Assembly: GCF_030445035.2 (NCBI RefSeq)
Contig: NC_080698.1
Span: 813,501 to 877,500 of the forward strand
Direction: 5' to 3'
Length of the DNA stretch: 64,000 bases
Origin: Dasypus novemcinctus
Lineage: Eukaryota; Chordata; Mammalia; Cingulata; Dasypodidae
The notes under the pieces are model-generated. The model was not told the origin of the DNA, searched no databases, and saw nothing but the letters and a program-made list of their open reading frames with translations. How positions within the stretch are numbered: the first letter of the stretch is position 1; each line of letters starts with the position of its first letter. Positions 52,601-60,366 of this stretch are shown in pieces. Both the position numbers and the translations under genes were made by a program.

Positions 52601-55600
52601 GCAGCGACCTCTGTGAGCACCTGCCCGGCCCCCACAGCAGCCTGCTGCTGGGCGACGCCTTCATGAACATCCAGGAGGTGAGTGAGGGGCGCGCCCGCGC
52701 CCACGCCCAGGGCCGGGGCTGGCCCCTGCGGTGGGCAGAGCGACACCCTCGGCCGCTCCCACCAGCCCGAGAAGGCGCTGGAGGTCTACGACGAGGCGTA
52801 CAGGAAGAACCCGCACGACGCCTCCCTGGTCAGCAGAATCGGCCAGGCCTACGTGAAGACCCACCAGTACGCCAAGGTCAGGCCGGGCAGGGCGCGGGGG
52901 GCAGCCCGCAGGGGCGCAGGGGGTACCGGGGGAGCCGGGGCGGGGGTCAGCGCGCTCCGCCCGGCGCGGAGCCGACGCGCGTCCCTCCTGCCCGCGCAAA
53001 GGCCATCAATTACTACGAGGCCGCCCAGAAGATGAGCGGACAGGACTTCCTGCGCTGCGAGCTGGCCGAGCTGCTCCTCAAGTTAAAGAAGTTCAGCAAA
53101 GCCGAGAAAGTCCTGACGCAGGCGCTGGAGCGCGACGCGGGTGAGGCGGCCCCTCCGGGCCCCCCAGCCCCGACCGCCCGCCGTCCCGCGCCCGAGCACG
53201 CTGCCTTGCGCTTCCCCTTGCAGCGAGAGACGTCCTGGCCATGACCAGCGACGTCAAGTGCCTACTCCTGCTGGCGAAGGTTTACAAGAGCCATAAGAAG
53301 GAAGACGTGATGGAGACGCTGCACAAGGTCAGTGGCCAAGGGGCTCAAGGTCTTCTCCGCCCGGTCCCGAGGGGCTGGAGGAAGGAGGGGCGCAGTTGGG
53401 GAGGTTCCAGCCTCGTCCTCAAAAGAGCACCAGGGTGACCTCGGCTTCCCATCCATCCCCTTCCCTGGCAGCAGTGCCCTGGGCCAGGCGGGCCGGGGTG
53501 GGCAGGGGTCAGAGCCTGCGCGTCTGTGGGTGAGGGCGGCCACCCGGGCGCTGGAGCCCTCGCCAGGGGCTCCTTCCCTAGTTCTCATGGCAGCCCTTCT
53601 GGTCAGCCCTGTGGCATTCCCGTTGGGCAGAGAACGGAGGCTCAACGAGGTTAAGAAACAGCCGTGCGCGGAGGCCACTGCTCCCCCTGCCTTCTGCCCG
53701 GAGTGGGGGGGCGTGCCTGGGGGAGGCAGAGCGCACTCTGGCCCTCGGGGCGCCCCTCGTCTGTGCTCACTTCGGGCCCCTTCGCCTCTTGCCTGCTACT
53801 TGCCGTTCTCACGTGTCCTTTTGTGTCTGGACGTTTGCGGGGGCTGCAGAGCCAGCCGCCCCACAGAACGGCCCGCGCCCGGCACCTGGGGTGGGAGAGG
53901 GGCAGTGAGGGGCTGCGCAGCTGCTCCTGCCCCCCCAGAGGCGGCCCGCTGCCGCACGCTCTGCCCGAGGCCCTGGAGACCCCTCGAGCACGGCCGCTCC
54001 TGCCCTGCGGCCCCCGACCCTGGCTCTCTGTCACCAAGGCGCTGGACCTCCAGGCTCGGGTCCTGAAGCGGGTGCCCCTGGAGCAGCCAGAGATGATCCC
54101 GTCCCAGAAGCAGCTGGCAGCCTCCATCTGCGCGCAGTTCGGGGAGCAGCACCTCGCTGAGAAGGAGTACGCCAAGGCGGCACAGGCCTACAGGGACGCC
54201 CTGTCCTACTGGCCCACTGACAACACGGTGGGTGGCCGGACCCCCGACCAGGGCGGGGCCTCCAGGGCTGCAGGGGAAGGGGCTGGGGATGGATGGGGCC
54301 CTGCTCCCACTGACCCCAGGCCCTCTTCTGCACAGCCCCTGGTGGGGGGTGCCCATGGAGGCGGGAGGCGCGTGGAGGCGGCGTTGGCGAGAGCCGCTCA
54401 CGGGCTGGGTCACCTGCGCACTGTCCCACGCGCTGTGCCAGGCCCTGCGCGCCGCGTCAGCACGGGCTGCGGTGCGTGAACGTGGCGTCTGGAGCGCCCA
54501 GGGCTCGTGGGCTCGTGGGCAGGCTCCCGGGGCGCCGCAGAGCAGGGACCAGGGCGAGCCCGAGGACGCCGGGCACAGCGGCGCGGGGTGGGGGAAGCGC
54601 AGGCGGGAAGCTCTGGGAACGGGTCACGCGCAGCCCCGGGCCCCTGACGAGCCGGCTGCTCCTTGTGTCGCCGTGTGCCAGGTGGTGCTGGAGCTGGCGC
54701 GGCTCTACCTGCTCCAGGGGCACCTGGACCTGTGCGAGCAGCACTGCGCGGACCTCCTGCGGACGGAGCAGAGCCGCGAGCCGGCGGCCGTGGTAGGCGC
54801 CCTGCCCTGCCCCCTGGCCCGCAGCCCCAGGCCGTGCTGGCCTGGACGGGCGGTCAGGCCCAGCACACACAGGCTGGCCCCGCTGCCCTCTGGCTGGAGG
54901 GTGGGCAGGCCGGCAGGGGCCCGCAATGGCCTCCTGGACCCGCTGAAGGGAGGGGGTGAGGTCGGAGCCGCCCCTCCCGTGGCTTCAGAAGTGGGAAGTG
55001 TATGGTAGAGCCCTCCAAAGCCTGCTGCCCCCACCCTGGACACCCAGGGCCACCCCGGGGCCAGGGCCAAGCCCTGCAGAGCAGAGGAGGGGGCTCTGCC
55101 ACAGCGCCAACTTTCTCCTCGCCTGCCAGCCGCCGGCAGGCGCAGCGCCTTCAGAGGGCCCCGGGGACCCGTCTCCTTCTGGGCCCAGGGTGGGAGGCCC
55201 TGGAAGTCCTTTCAGACCTCCCTGCCCTCCAGCCACCTCCCACCTGCCCAGGCAAGCTGCCAGGAATTCCAGAGCCTCGTGTCTTCTCATAGATGATGGC
55301 TGACCTGATGTTCAGAAAGCAGAAGTACGAGGAGGCCGTCAGCCTCTACCGGCAGGTCCTGGAGAAAGCGCCAGGTGCCGACCCTTGACCTGCTGGGCCC
55401 CGCCCTGCCCTGCCCTCCGCTCCCCTCCCCCGCCTGGGCAGAGGGAGCCCATTCCTCGTGATTGTTCCCAGAGGACCCGGGTCCATCCTGGATCACCTCC
55501 GAGGCCGCAGCCACCTGGAGGGGCTAGAAACTGCCCCGTGCGCAGTCGTCCCGTTCCCACCCATTCTTGCTGGGTAGAGGCCGGGCTCGAGGCAGGCTGG

Positions 55601-58364
55601 AGCCCTCACAGGCCACGCAGCTGCCCGTGCCCAGCAGGCCCCTGGCCAGGGGGGCGTCCCAGAGCCTGGCCTACCACCCACTGGCTGTGGGGCCTTTGGC
55701 GGATGACGACACTTCCCGGGCCTCACTTTCCGCCTCTGTAAAGTGGGGACAGTAGGAGCACCTGCCAAAGCGTCCAGCGGAAATGCTGGTGAAGCGCTCA
55801 GTGCCACGCGAGTGTGGGCTGCGTCCCTGGCACGGTTTTTCTGCGCTGTCTCCTCGATTCGCCCCGGGCGCCCCACCCCGCCTGGTGGGCAGCAGCCCCT
55901 GGCTCCCGGGCGGCGCCCCAGCTGCTCCCTGCAGGCGCCGGTGCCCCTCTGGGATGCGCCCTCACAGCCTGGACGTTCTGCTCTCTCGTCGTTTTAGACA
56001 ATTTTTTGGTCCTGAGTAAGTTAATCGACCTGCTGCGAAGAAGCGGGAAGCTTGCAGACGCCCCTGCCTTCCTCGAGCTGGCCACGAGGGCGTCCAGCCG
56101 CGCGCCCCTGGAGCCCGGCTTCAACTACTGCCGGGGCACCTACTGCTGGTGAGCGGGCGGCAGGGCGGCCCCGCGGGCGCCGCTCGGCCCGGGCCCAGGC
56201 GCAGCCTCGGTGTCCCCGCTGGTTCTCAGGCACGTGGGGCGCCCCAACGAGGCCCTGCGGCTCCTCAACAAGGCCCGCAAGGACAGCACCTGGGGCGCGA
56301 GCGCCACCGCCCGCATGGTGCGGATCTGCCTGAACCCCGACGACGAGGTGCTGGGCGGAGAGGCCTTCGAGACCCTGGGGGCGGAGAGCAAGTAGGGCCT
56401 GGGCGGGGCCTGGGCGGCGGGGCGGGGCCTGGGCGGGGCCTGGGCGGCGGGGGCGGGGCCTGGGCGGGGCGGCGATGTGTCTGCGCGGGCCTGAGGGGGC
56501 GGGGCCTGCGCGGGGGCGGGGTGGCGGGGCGGGGCCTGGGCGGCAGGGGTGGGGCCTGGGCGGGGCGGTGCAGGGTCTGCGCGGGCCTGCGGGAGGCGGG
56601 GCTTGCGCGGGGGCGGGGCCTGGGCGGGGCGGCGATGTGTCTGCGCGGGCCTGCGGGAGGCGGGGCTTGCGCGGGGGCGGGGTGGCGGGGCGGGGCCTGG
56701 GCGGCGGGGGCGGGGTGGCGGGGCGGGGCCTGGGCGGGGCGGCGATGTGTCTGCGCGGGCCTGAGGGGGCGGGGCCTGCGCGGGGGCGGGGTGGCGGGGC
56801 GGGGCCTGGGCGGCAGGGGTGGGGCCTGGGCGGGGCGGTGCAGGGTCTGCGCGGGCCGGCGGGAGGCGGGGCTTGCGCGGGGGCGGGGCCTGGGCGGGGC
56901 GGCGATGTGTCTGCGCGGGCCTGCGGGAGGCGGGGCTTGCGCGGGGGCGGGGCCTGGGCGGGGCGGCGATGTGTCTGCGCGGGCCTGCGGGAGGCGGGGC
57001 TTGCGCGGGGGCGGGGCCTGCGCGGTCGGGGTGGTGGGACCTGCGGGCGGGCGGTTGGGGGCGGCCAGGGCGGGGCAGGGCCGGGGCCTGGGGGGGGGCG
57101 GGGGCGGGCCCGGCGGCCCCCAGGCAGGCGGCGCCTCCCGTCAGCTCCGCAGGGAGGCGGGAGGCGGAGCAGCACGGCGTGCGCACGGCCGAGAAGCTCC
57201 TGCGCGAGTTCTGCCCGCACGCGGCCCCCGGCCCGGCTCAGCTGCGGCTGCTGCAGGGCCTCTGCCTGCTGGGCACCAGGGAGAAGGCCAGCGTGGAGGC
57301 GGCGCTGGGCACCTTCGTGGAGATGGCCCAGGCCGAGGTGCGGGGGCGGAGGGGGCGAGGCGAGGGCCCTGCTCGGGGCCCGGGGGCGCGGGGGGCGGGG
57401 CGGCGGCGAGGACCCAGCGCTGACCCCGCGCCCGCCCCGAGCAGAAGGACTGCGTGCCCGCGCTGCTGGCCATGGCGCAGGCCTACGCGCTGCTGGGGCA
57501 GACCCCCAAGGCGCGCACGCAGCTGAAGCGCCTGGCCAAGGCCCCGTGGGCGCCGGCGGAGGCCGAGGAGCTGGAGCAGGGCTGGCTCCTGCTGGCCGAC
57601 ATCTACTGCCAGGGCGGCAAGTTCGACCTGGCCGCGGAGCTGCTGCGGCGCTGCGTGCAGTACAACAAGGCGAGGACCGGCCGGGCGCCGGGCAGTGGGG
57701 TGGGGGGCTGCCAAGGGGCCAGGAGGGGGCGCGGGAGGGGCGCCGGGTGCCCTGGCCCAGGGGGACTCCAGCCAGGTGAAGAGAGTTCTTGGGGTCCTGG
57801 GGAGGCCAGAGGCTGGGGCGCCGCTGGAGGCCTCCTCTGGCCGGGGTGGGGTGCGCCGGTGCAGTGGCTGACGGGGTCCCCACAGTCCTGCTGCAAGGCC
57901 TACGAGTACATGGGCTTCATCATGGAGAAGGAACAGGCCTATAAGGACGCGGCCGCCAGCTACGCACTCGCCTGGGAATACGGCCACCGCGCCAGCCCCG
58001 CCATCGGTGAGGCCACTGGCCGCAGGGGGCTGTGGGGGGGCGGCGCAGACCACCCCACCCGAGCCCAGGGCCTGCCCTCCTGGGGAGCAGGGTCTCGGCC
58101 GCCCGTAGCCCACCGCTGCTTCTCCTTGCCTCCCGACAGGCTTCAAACTTGCCTTCAACTACCTGAAGGACAAGAGATTTGTGGAGGCCATCGAAGTCTG
58201 CCACGGCGTGAGGCTCGGACACTGGCCGGGAGGGCGTGCGGGGCTGGCAGCTGCCGACGCGGCTCACCCTGTCTCTCCCTGCCCAGGTTCTCAGGGAGCA
58301 CCCCAACTACCCCAAGATCCGAGAGGAAATACTGGAAAAGGCCCAGGGGTCCCTGAGGCCCTAG
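31650..58364 (+). CDS. TTC21A: TTC21A (IFT139-like TPR protein), complete CDS, 29 exons
   Basis: Tetratricopeptide repeat protein 21A (THM2) is the paralogue of the IFT-A subunit TTC21B/IFT139; it acts in ciliary and sperm-flagellar transport, and human biallelic loss causes asthenoteratospermia. The 29 exons listed separately join without a frame break into 1313 residues (human about 1320 from memory). TPR helices run through the whole protein, for example [20 protein letters not shown] and [20 protein letters not shown]. The start MSSDDSALM has G at -3. Splice sites are GT-AG except one GC-AG intron after exon 26. The codons are very GC-rich from exon 5 on. I see no AATAAA in the first kilobase after the stop; AAGAAA at 58452 is a weak candidate. 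Introns 10, 12, 16 and 20-22 show nothing I recognise. Confidence 0.97.
31677..32744 (+). other. TTC21A: TTC21A intron 1
   Basis: GC-rich near the promoter. A weak MIR-like stretch lies at about 32310-32420. No exon is recognised. Confidence 0.5.
32745..32874 (+). CDS. TTC21A: TTC21A exon 2
   Basis: 130 bp, residues 10-52: [20 protein letters not shown] through YGMLRE. Acceptor cctctgcag, donor gtgagg. Confidence 0.96.
33013..33142 (+). repeat. 34-bp tandem repeat in TTC21A intron 2
   Basis: Nearly four copies of a 34-bp unit starting GCATCTAAGGGTGCGCTGCC, at 33013, 33047, 33081 (one base shorter) and 33114 (partial). Copies are almost identical, which suggests recent expansion. Confidence 0.93.
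33549..33659 (+). CDS. TTC21A: TTC21A exon 3
   Basis: 111 bp, residues 53-89: [20 protein letters not shown] through HKRCETI. Acceptor ctctgcag, donor gtgagt. Confidence 0.96.
34097..34263 (+). CDS. TTC21A: TTC21A exon 4
   Basis: 167 bp, residues 90-145: [20 protein letters not shown] through [10 protein letters not shown], with the TPR segment [20 protein letters not shown]. Acceptor gtttgcag, donor gtagcc. Confidence 0.95.
34264..35330 (+). other. TTC21A: TTC21A intron 4, unannotated part
   Basis: Intronic sequence upstream of a minisatellite. No exon or named repeat is recognised. Confidence 0.5.
35345..35640 (+). repeat. GGGGGCAGTGGGCGCTG minisatellite in TTC21A intron 4
   Basis: Tandem variants of GGGCGCTGGGGGGCCAGGGA and GGGGGCAGTGGGCGCTGGG arranged in about 63-bp higher-order units. 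G-rich on the sense strand. Confidence 0.88.
35788..35910 (+). CDS. TTC21A: TTC21A exon 5
   Basis: 41 codons, residues 146-186: [18 protein letters not shown] through LGLLGK. Acceptor tcacccag, donor gtgggc. Confidence 0.95.
36330..36430 (+). repeat. tRNA-type SINE, plus strand
   Basis: Head AGCGGGTGGAGCTCGGTGGT, then GCGCCTGCTCTCCACATACG and TACCTCCTAAAA, followed by an A-rich stretch to about 36480. Same family as the copy at 10389-10518. Confidence 0.8.
36548..36640 (-). repeat. tRNA-type SINE, minus strand
   Basis: Complement of the same head: GGAGGTACCGGGATTGAACC, GGGACCTCGTACGTGGGGCG and CAACCCTGAGCGCCTCCCGC. It is opposite in orientation to the copy 120 bp upstream. Confidence 0.82.
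37391..37548 (+). CDS. TTC21A: TTC21A exon 6
   Basis: 158 bp, residues 187-238: [20 protein letters not shown] through [10 protein letters not shown]. Acceptor tctcccgcag, donor gtgagg. A 1.6-kb minisatellite lies in the next intron. Confidence 0.95.
38111..39725 (+). repeat. 1.6-kb CCCCGGCTGCCCC minisatellite in TTC21A intron 6
   Basis: Roughly 100 copies of a 15-17 bp unit, CCCCGGCTGCCCCCCG or CGGCCCCGGCTGCCCCA, with blocks of the two variants interleaved. The minus strand is a long series of G-runs. It creates open frames over 490 codons on both strands that have no protein meaning. Confidence 0.96.
39726..41035 (+). other. TTC21A: TTC21A intron 6, remainder
   Basis: AT-richer intronic sequence from about 39900 to 40260, then mixed. 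No exon or named repeat is recognised. Confidence 0.5.
41036..41120 (+). CDS. TTC21A: TTC21A exon 7
   Basis: 85 bp, residues 239-267: [20 protein letters not shown] through REGDMAT. Acceptor gctgtttcag. I end it at the consensus donor gtaagt; the bases beyond would read VSSSKTQ, like the human protein, so an alternative donor is possible. Confidence 0.88.
41280..41420 (+). repeat. MIR element in TTC21A intron 7
   Basis: MIR-like core: CTGTGTGGCCTCAGGCAGTC, CAGCCTCTCTGAGCCTTACC, then GGGAAATGCCGACTGC and GCTGGGATGACAGCGG. Confidence 0.72.
41654..41752 (+). CDS. TTC21A: TTC21A exon 8
   Basis: 33 codons, residues 268-300: [20 protein letters not shown] through VICRL. Acceptor gtccctgcag, donor gtgcgg. 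Confidence 0.94.
42391..42583 (+). CDS. TTC21A: TTC21A exon 9
   Basis: 193 bp, residues 301-364: [20 protein letters not shown] through ESSVAALT, containing a clear TPR. Acceptor gtccttgcag, donor gtctgc. Confidence 0.95.
42584..44229 (+). other. TTC21A: TTC21A intron 9, 5' part
   Basis: Intronic sequence before the L1. No exon is recognised and I cannot name a repeat here. Confidence 0.5.
44230..45770 (+). repeat. old L1 3' fragment, interrupted
   Basis: Sense L1M-like phrases: TTTGACTCCATAAAACAATT, AATGCAAATTAAAACAATGA and CATACAGTGGAATATTATAG in correct order. A block at about 44509-45078 interrupts it. There is no open frame. Confidence 0.75.
44509..45078. mobile_element. possible solo LTR nested in the L1
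   Basis: A 570-bp block without L1 similarity splits the L1 where AAGGGTTAAT and AATATATAAAG should be adjacent. It begins TGTTGG and ends CTAACA, an LTR-like TG/CA pair, flanked by AATTT and AATAT, an imperfect duplication. No coding region is present. The class is uncertain. Confidence 0.4.
45991..46088 (+). CDS. TTC21A: TTC21A exon 10
   Basis: 98 bp, residues 365-397: [20 protein letters not shown] through SLGKSE. Acceptor ccttcgcag, donor gtgaga. Confidence 0.95.
46204..46404 (+). CDS. TTC21A: TTC21A exon 11
   Basis: 67 codons, residues 398-464: [20 protein letters not shown] through LLFCPKQ. The preceding intron is only 115 bp. Acceptor ggcggcag, donor gtgagc. Confidence 0.95.
46857..46986 (+). 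CDS. TTC21A: TTC21A exon 12
   Basis: 130 bp, residues 465-507: [20 protein letters not shown] through MAQVKCLS. Acceptor cttcccacag, donor gtgagc. Confidence 0.95.
46987..48169 (+). other. TTC21A: TTC21A intron 12
   Basis: GC-rich intron with no named repeat and no exon recognised. Confidence 0.5.
48170..48327 (+). CDS. TTC21A: TTC21A exon 13
   Basis: 158 bp, residues 508-560: [20 protein letters not shown] through GVSHNFQ, a textbook TPR. Acceptor gtttccag, donor gtgggc. Confidence 0.95.
48472..48687 (+). CDS. TTC21A: TTC21A exon 14
   Basis: 72 codons, residues 561-632: [20 protein letters not shown] through ALRLNGEL. Acceptor cccttgtag, donor gtgagc. Confidence 0.95.
49765..49850 (+). 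repeat. purine-rich GGGA/GGAAA tract
   Basis: About 85 bp almost free of pyrimidines, built from GGGAGGGAGGGAGACAGGG and GGAAAGGAAAGGAGGG units, in TTC21A intron 14. Confidence 0.88.
50806..51222 (+). repeat. full-length DAS-SINE with TSD
   Basis: tRNA-derived head with A-box TGGCTCAACAGG (50818-50829) and B-box GGTTCAAACCC (50862-50872), a long unique body and an A-rich tail. It is flanked by the 13-bp duplication AATTTCATAGTAA at 50793-50805 and 51223-51235. It sits in TTC21A intron 14. Confidence 0.95.
51236..52020 (+). other. TTC21A: TTC21A intron 14, 3' part
   Basis: A-rich intronic sequence turning GC-rich at about 51830 before exon 15. Nothing else is recognised. Confidence 0.5.
52021..52259 (+). 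CDS. TTC21A: TTC21A exon 15
   Basis: 239 bp, residues 633-711: [20 protein letters not shown] through TRLYIGCY. Acceptor gtgtttcag, donor gtgagc. The preceding 3.3-kb intron contains a full-length SINE. Confidence 0.95.
52605..52677 (+). CDS. TTC21A: TTC21A exon 16
   Basis: 73 bp, residues 712-736: [20 protein letters not shown] through NIQE. Acceptor cttggcag, donor gtgagt. Confidence 0.95.
52766..52876 (+). CDS. TTC21A: TTC21A exon 17
   Basis: 37 codons, residues 737-773: [20 protein letters not shown] through THQYAK, a TPR. The intron before it is 88 bp. Acceptor tcccaccag, donor gtcagg. Confidence 0.95.
53002..53140 (+). CDS. TTC21A: TTC21A exon 18
   Basis: 139 bp, residues 774-819: [20 protein letters not shown] through ALERDA. 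Acceptor gcgcaaag is purine-rich and weak; donor gtgagg. Confidence 0.93.
53224..53327 (+). CDS. TTC21A: TTC21A exon 19
   Basis: 104 bp, residues 820-854: [20 protein letters not shown] through METLHK. The intron before it is 83 bp. Acceptor ccttgcag, donor gtcagt. Confidence 0.95.
54039..54227 (+). CDS. TTC21A: TTC21A exon 20
   Basis: 63 codons, residues 855-917: [20 protein letters not shown] through YWPTDNT. Acceptor tcaccaag, donor gtgggt. Confidence 0.94.
54682..54792 (+). CDS. TTC21A: TTC21A exon 21
   Basis: 37 codons, residues 918-954: [20 protein letters not shown] through REPAAV. Acceptor gtgtgccag, donor gtaggc. Confidence 0.95.
55293..55374 (+). CDS. TTC21A: TTC21A exon 22
   Basis: 82 bp, residues 955-981: [20 protein letters not shown] through LEKAP. 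Acceptor cttctcatag, donor gtgccg. Confidence 0.94.
55660..55815 (+). repeat. MIR element in TTC21A intron 22
   Basis: MIR-like: CCACTGGCTGTGGGGCCTTT, GCCTCTGTAAAGTGGGGACA, then GAAGCGCTCAGTGCCACG. Confidence 0.75.
55998..56148 (+). CDS. TTC21A: TTC21A exon 23
   Basis: 151 bp, residues 982-1031: [20 protein letters not shown] through YCRGTYC. Acceptor tcgttttag, donor gtgagc. Confidence 0.95.
56230..56391 (+). CDS. TTC21A: TTC21A exon 24
   Basis: 162 bp, residues 1032-1085: [20 protein letters not shown] through TLGAES. The donor gtaggg runs straight into a G-rich minisatellite; reading through it would hit the TAG inside the donor. Acceptor ggttctcag. Confidence 0.94.
56396..57115 (+). repeat. 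GGCGGGGCCTGGGC minisatellite filling TTC21A intron 24
   Basis: Built from GGGCGGGGCCTGGGCGGGGC and GATGTGTCTGCGCGGGCCTG modules. A higher-order unit of 270 bp recurs: the GATGTGTCTG marker at 56474 and its context reappear at 56744 almost unchanged. It occupies nearly the whole 753-bp intron. Confidence 0.93.
57145..57337 (+). CDS. TTC21A: TTC21A exon 25
   Basis: 193 bp, residues 1086-1150: [20 protein letters not shown] through EMAQAE. Several AGs lie close together. The acceptor cccgtcag at 57141-57144 keeps the frame and gives the same length as human from ESN to GV, whereas CAG at 57152 would break the frame. Donor gtgcgg. Confidence 0.88.
57445..57669 (+). CDS. TTC21A: TTC21A exon 26 (GC donor)
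   Basis: 75 codons, residues 1151-1225: [20 protein letters not shown] through RRCVQYNK, two TPRs. Acceptor ccgagcag. The conserved junction AAC AAG is followed by gcgagg, so the intron starts with GC instead of GT. Confidence 0.94.
57886..58006 (+). CDS. TTC21A: TTC21A exon 27
   Basis: 121 bp, residues 1226-1265: [20 protein letters not shown] through ASPAI. Acceptor tccccacag, donor gtgagg. Confidence 0.95.
58140..58207 (+). CDS. TTC21A: TTC21A exon 28
   Basis: 68 bp, residues 1266-1288: [20 protein letters not shown] through CHG. Acceptor cccgacag, donor gtgagg. Confidence 0.95.
58287..58364 (+). CDS. TTC21A: TTC21A terminal coding exon
   Basis: Residues 1289-1313 and TAG at 58362-58364: [20 protein letters not shown], then GSLRP. 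Acceptor ctgcccag. Confidence 0.97.
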   Translation, partial: VLREHPNYPKIREEILEKAQGSLRP

Positions 58365-60339
58365 CCCGGGGGCCGTCCCACTGGAGGGGCAGGGGGTGTC
58401 CCCGCTCTAGGCTTTGTGTTTTCAAGGCTTAAGAACTAATTTTGCTCTGGGAAGAAAGACGTGAACTGGCTTAACTTGTGGGCCCCCTGGGTGCCTTCCA
58501 GGGAACCCTTCTCCCTGCTTGTCCCCAACTCTGAGGGGCACAGAAAGCTAAAATTTAAATTCTTTAAAAGTGGTCACACCAGCCAGTAAGCGCGTCCTCA
58601 CCCATCTGGTCTCCAGTGTCCGGAGCTAAGGAACTGCGCCTCCCGGCCACGACGTGCACACCCCCTGCCCCGGGCCCACCATCCTGCCGTCCCACCCACC
58701 CCCTCTGCCCCCTCCCCGGCTGGCCTCCCGGGTGGGGGTGAGCTGAGCGCCCCGGGGGGCTGCAGGGAAACCGCTGTTGTCAGAGTCATTGACCAGCGAA
58801 CTCGTCCTCCAGAAAGCTCAAGTCTAAGGGGCAGAGTGGACGGCGTGAAATGCGACTGGCAGGGTGGCCGTCCCCCTCCGCTGTTCCCAGGTCTTACTCA
58901 GGACGCAGGAAAGGAGCTGGCCGGGGGCAGGCCCTCTAGGACCTCCCAGGGCGGCCTTCCCAGGTCCCCTCCCCTCAGGGTCTCAGGGTTTCCATCTGTG
59001 GCAAGAAATTAGATGTTTCCCAAACTATGCTGTACATCCCAGCCAACATCTTTAACATTTAAGTGTTTATATATCATTTTTATATAACAAAAAATAACCA
59101 GCTCAACAAACTTGTGACTTGGTGGGTACGACTACGTGGGGTGGGTCTAACTTTAAGCACACGGCTGTAATTTAAAGAACATGGCTGGGAAGCAGATGAG
59201 GCAAAATGTTCGGAGCTGGCCAGCGACTATGGTTTGAGAAGGCAAACCCTATGGGCTGCGTCCTGCTGGCTGCCGAGCCCGGTGTTTAACGAGCCACTGA
59301 TCCCATGCAGGGCTTCTCTCAGCCAGTGATCCGGAACTATTGACCCAGGTTCCCCCGCCACTCCTGCGGGGAAATCCAGCCCCTGTGCTAGGGTCGGGGT
59401 TACATCCGCCTTTCTCGGGACAGGCTGTTGTTGGTAGGTGTGTCTGTGGTTTAGAGCCGGGGCACAGAGAGCTGCCCCAGGTGCGGTGAACGCAGCTGTG
59501 CAGGAATCACGCTTCTCCTGCTTTGTTGTTGCAAAACCCAAGTTGTCACATCAAAAAAAGCCAAGAAGTGACCGTGTGGCCCTGAATGGGGAGTAGGTGA
59601 GCGTCAGCCCAGCCAAGGGCCATGTCCAGGGGGGACCCCGCGGGGCCCAGGAGCTGCTGGGGGTGGCCACCCAGACTCCAAGTTGGTCAGAGCAGCCCCT
59701 CGGGCCCTTGGAGACCTCAGGGGCCAGCCAGGGGGCACAGGACAGCTGGAGAGGAAGCCGGCTGCCTCCAGCCAAGCCGTCCCACCACAGCCGGACTCCC
59801 CTGCAGGCCGTGACGATGTGGGGGGCGGCCGTGTCCAAGCCTGTCCAGAGGCAGAAAAGGAAACAGGGCGGAGGCCCCACACTGCCCGCACCCCGAGCGC
59901 CCGCACCCGGCAGCCCATGAGGTCAGCGGCGCTTTCTGCGTTATCTGCACAGCGCTCAGGAGACGCAGCTGCAGGGGGCCAGGAGCTTGGCCACCACCCC
60001 GTGGGTCCGTCCTCCTGAACCATCCTCCCCTGCACAGGCCAGCGGCCAGGGGTCCGACGAGCAGGTCTGAGGGGCTAGCGCCGGTGGAAAGCAGTGCTTG
60101 CTCGGCCCCCCGGCAGGGCTGCCCCAGGGCACGTGCTCCCTGCCACAGGCGGAGGGGCTCCTGTAGCCCCCGGCTCACGGCCCAGGCTCACAGCCGGCCT
60201 CCACCAGGTGGGCCACGCCACCCCCGAGCCCTGCCTGTGTCATGAGTGGGGGGCACCCTTGATACTCCCACCCCAGGGCACCCCTGGGGCACAGCCTTCT
60301 CCCCTGGACACATGCCCCGGCACTCCCCTGACAAACACA
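58365..60339. other. TTC21A 3' UTR and convergent intergenic region
   Basis: Between the TTC21A stop and the CSRNP1 poly(A) region. Mostly GC-rich with a small AT-rich island at about 59030-59180. No exon is recognised. Confidence 0.55.
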
Positions 60340-60360
60340 GACACGCTGTTAAGAACAGTC

Positions 60361-60366
60361 TTTACT
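60361..60366 (-). promoter_or_regulatory. CSRNP1: candidate CSRNP1 poly(A) signal AGTAAA
   Basis: TTTACT on the plus strand reads AGTAAA, a known variant signal. A GT-rich stretch (GTGTCTGTGTTTGTC) follows downstream at about 60330-60345. No canonical AATAAA is present on this strand from 60300 to 61047. Confidence 0.55.

Noticed and set aside
57145-57160. Acceptor CAG at 57150-57152 for TTC21A exon 25
   Set aside because: It breaks the reading frame into the conserved TAEKLLREF segment; CAG at 57142-57144 keeps it and preserves length.
56021-57883. Open frames of 300-620 codons on both strands around TTC21A exons 23-26
   Set aside because: They arise from GC-rich minisatellite plus shadow frames of real exons. 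The true frame is explained by splicing.
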